From positions 186,001-250,000 of the forward strand of contig CAZMBC010000001.1 in the NCBI GenBank assembly GCA_964564685.1: 64,000 nt of DNA. The letters are read 5' to 3'. Shown here in pieces: positions 62,403 to 64,000 of the stretch (position 1 is the first letter of the stretch; every line of letters begins with the position of its first letter). This DNA is from UBA11490 sp964564685. Lineage in GTDB: Bacteria > Bacillota > Clostridia > Christensenellales > UBA1242. The position numbers and the translations under genes are program-made. The notes beneath the pieces were generated by a model. The model had not been told where the DNA came from. It saw only the letters and a list, made by a program, of their open reading frames with translations, and searched no databases.

Positions 62403-62996
62403 TTAGTTTGCTGATTCACTTGGAAATGAAATTTGGGAAATATAATCAAATAATTCATTTTGATGTGCATGAGTAGTAATTTTAAACATATATTTGCCTT
62501 CATTTACAACATAAACAGTAATTTTTGCAAAACTAGAAGTGTCGTTTATAGCAACAACAAGTTTGTCGTACATGGCAAGTTTATCGGCTGTGCCATCTTT
62601 ATAAACATAGTCTTTTCCTTCCCACTGAAGTGTTCTTTCGGCATTGTCGTAGTTAAATTCTACAAAATAGCCCGCATTACTTGAATTCAAAACAGAAGAA
62701 ATGTTTGCCTGATTAACCTTTTCCAACTGCGCTTTGTTTCCAAGTGCACCTTGGAACATGGTTGAAAGAATGTTTTGCTTGTGGCTTTTTTCATTAAGCT
62801 CCACAAGTTTTTTTGCCTGTTCCGAGTCCTTTAAATACATGTTATAGTTTGTTGCAGAATTTTTGTAAACCACAACATAGTTAACATCGCTTGACACCGG
62901 GTTATACGTTGTAATTGGAACAATTGCCAACACAACGGTGGCTGTTATTAACAAGCCCACAAGCGATAAAATAATTATAGATATTACTTTTTTCAT
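62403..62996 (-). CDS. Single-pass membrane protein, unknown function
   Basis: 197 residues. A basic start and one N-terminal hydrophobic helix (~4-27) without a lipobox suggest a membrane-anchored extracellular protein. The ectodomain starts with NPVSSDVNYVVVYKN, has a helical middle (AKKLVELNEKSHKQNI) and beta-rich second half (AGYFVEFNYDNAERTLQWEGKDYVYKDG is broken here: residues ~110-137). There is no cysteine pair and no enzyme motif. RBS AAAAGAGGACAAT. It sits between ftsH and the terminator at 62323; it may be co-transcribed with ftsH, whose stop is 74 bp upstream. Confidence 0.7.
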   Translation of the reverse strand: MKKVISIIILSLVGLLITATVVLAIVPITTYNPVSSDVNYVVVYKNSATNYNMYLKDSEQAKKLVELNEKSHKQNILSTMFQGALGNKAQLEKVNQANISSVLNSSNAGYFVEFNYDNAERTLQWEGKDYVYKDGTADKLAMYDKLVVAINDTSSFAKITVYVVNEGKYMFKITTHAHQNELFDYISQISFPSESAN

Positions 62997-63069
62997 ATTG
63001 TCCTCTTTTAAGTATTGTTATTTATGATACAAAATTTTGGCTTACATTGTCAAATATAAATTAGTTATG

Positions 63070-64000
63070 TTATTCTTTTTCTTGCTTATCATCTTTTTTA
63101 GGTTCATCTGTGTTGCTTTCTAAAGAATTTTCCACCTTTGTTTCGTTGTTTTCTTCAGGCTTTGTTACTTCCAAGTTTGTTTTTGCCGAACGCTTTTTAG
63201 GTGCAGATGCTGCAAGTTGCGCTTTTAATTGCTTGCTTTGCTCCTTAATTTTTTCTAGTTCATCCTTGGAAATTACGCCCGCATTATTAAGCGCCTCGGC
63301 TGCTTGCTCTTTTAGTAGTTGCATTTTTAAGGTATGTTCGCGCTCTTGTTCCTTGCGTGCGCTTTCGTTCTTTCTTTTGCGTGCGCGTTCTTCTTTGTCT
63401 ATGCGCTTAATAATTTCCTTATAATCCTTGCCTTGCATAATTTCTTCCACTTCTTTTTGATAAATGGTTTCCTTTTCCAAAAGCAAGTTTGCCATGTTTT
63501 CCATAAGGTCCATATTTTCTTTTAAAATTTCAGTGGCTTTTTTATAGTTCTCGTCTATAATGCGTTTTATTTCGCTATCAATAATACCTGCGGTGTTTTC
63601 GCTGTAGTTAACTTGAGTTTGATAATCTCTGCCAATAAACACCTCGTTTTGTTTGCCAAAGCTTAAAAATCCCAACTTCTCACTCATGCCCCAATCAACA
63701 ACCATTTTTCTGGCAATTTCAGTGGCTTTACTAATATCCGAACTTGCACCCGCGGTTATGTCACCAAACTTAAGTTCTTCAGCAATTCTTCCGCCCATAA
63801 GCATGCAAATGCGGTTGTTTAAGCGGCTTAAGGTATAGTGCTCGTTATCATCCGCTGGGCGAGTAGATGTGTAGCCACCTGCCATTCCACGCGGAATAAT
63901 CGAAACTTCATGAACGTCTTCTCCACTATCAAGTTTTTTAGCCAAAATAGCGTGGCCACTTTCATGATAAGCGGTTAGTAGTTTATCTTTAGGGGTAATA
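63070..64000 (-). CDS. ftsH: ATP-dependent zinc metalloprotease FtsH (N-terminal part cut by window edge)
   Basis: The frame enters from the right edge, so only the last ~310 residues are present. They include the zinc motif AYHESGHAIL (HExGH, near 63960-63970), then VSIIPRGMAGGYT, MLMGGRIAEEL (second-shell acid), and ITAGASSDISKATEIARKMV, all from the FtsH M41 peptidase domain. The AAA+ and membrane parts lie beyond the window. The C-terminus is unusually long: after residue ~210 of this fragment comes a ~110-residue lysine/glutamate-rich coiled-coil tail (KRIDKEERARKRKNESA..). FtsH degrades misfolded membrane and some cytosolic proteins. Confidence 0.95.
   Translation of the reverse strand, partial: ITPKDKLLTAYHESGHAILAKKLDSGEDVHEVSIIPRGMAGGYTSTRPADDNEHYTLSRLNNRICMLMGGRIAEELKFGDITAGASSDISKATEIARKMVVDWGMSEKLGFLSFGKQNEVFIGRDYQTQVNYSENTAGIIDSEIKRIIDENYKKATEILKENMDLMENMANLLLEKETIYQKEVEEIMQGKDYKEIIKRIDKEERARKRKNESARKEQEREHTLKMQLLKEQAAEALNNAGVISKDELEKIKEQSKQLKAQLAASAPKKRSAKTNLEVTKPEENNETKVENSLESNTDEPKKDDKQEKE

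Noticed and set aside
1..64000. CRISPR array or prophage
   Set aside because: No regularly spaced short repeats, cas genes, capsid, terminase or integrase genes were found.

Overview
The window is AT-rich, gene-dense bacterial chromosome. Several traits point to a strictly anaerobic, Gram-positive-type Bacillota (Clostridia-like) organism, probably an uncultured gut or animal-associated lineage. The evidence is AGGAGG-type ribosome binding sites, A/T-rich rho-independent terminators, a T-box leader on serS, an ER/SipW-type signal peptidase I, lipoproteins with LGAC lipoboxes, InlB-type repeats, two rubrerythrins, an [FeFe]-hydrogenase catalytic domain and DegV proteins. The genus assignment is inference. 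I see no CRISPR array, prophage, rRNA or active insertion sequence. TGA is used as a stop codon, so the code is the standard bacterial one.

Layout. 1-9.6 kb holds a partial queH, a PF11449-type metal exporter, PAP2 phosphatase, YqeY, a PanE-like reductase, oligoendopeptidase F, an acyltransferase coupled to a zinc-ribbon membrane protein, and MscS. 9.6-12.6 kb is a compact run of marR, cysS, an RsmC-like methyltransferase and a hotdog thioesterase. 12.9-22.2 kb is sipW downstream of a 2,929-residue lipoprotein built of FN3-like and GLUG-like repeats. 22.4-28 kb has cardiolipin synthase, a divergent DisA_N-like protein, and a lemA/DUF2207 pair. 28-34.3 kb has serS behind a T-box with a UCC specifier, rubrerythrin, DegV, a stand-alone [FeFe]-hydrogenase H-cluster protein coupled to an Mrr-like nuclease domain, a lipoprotein, and tRNA-Ser(GGA), which matches the T-box specifier. 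34.4-47.3 kb is mainly housekeeping: a small P-loop kinase, YhhN, TrmH-type methyltransferase, an LRR surface protein, glyQS, trpS, an E2-like acyltransferase with an altered active site, two SHOCT membrane proteins, RNHCP protein, radC, a second DegV and a second rubrerythrin.

47.3-59.3 kb is the most unusual block. A degenerate REP-associated (Y1/HUH) transposase-like gene that has lost its catalytic residues overlaps, by ATGA, a membrane-anchored 287-residue protein. This is followed 26 bp later by a 3,420-residue membrane-anchored repeat protein. That giant gene carries a ~2,739-bp (913-codon) internal duplication, within which 334 bp are identical at the DNA level. A stand-alone lipoprotein at 33.2 kb looks like a single module of the same fold. 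59.4-64 kb has galU, an unrecognised 391-residue protein with faint DUF885-like features, a divergent XRE-regulator/small-protein pair around a perfect 16-bp palindrome, and the 3' part of ftsH.

Regulation. Many genes have clear RBSs, but at least four (radC, the 391-residue gene, the XRE gene, and the small gene divergent from it) have a -10 box only 4-7 bp from the ATG and no Shine-Dalgarno sequence. This suggests leaderless mRNAs, which are unusual for this type of bacterium. Coordinates and motifs are read directly from sequence; functions are inferred from recognised family motifs without database searches.
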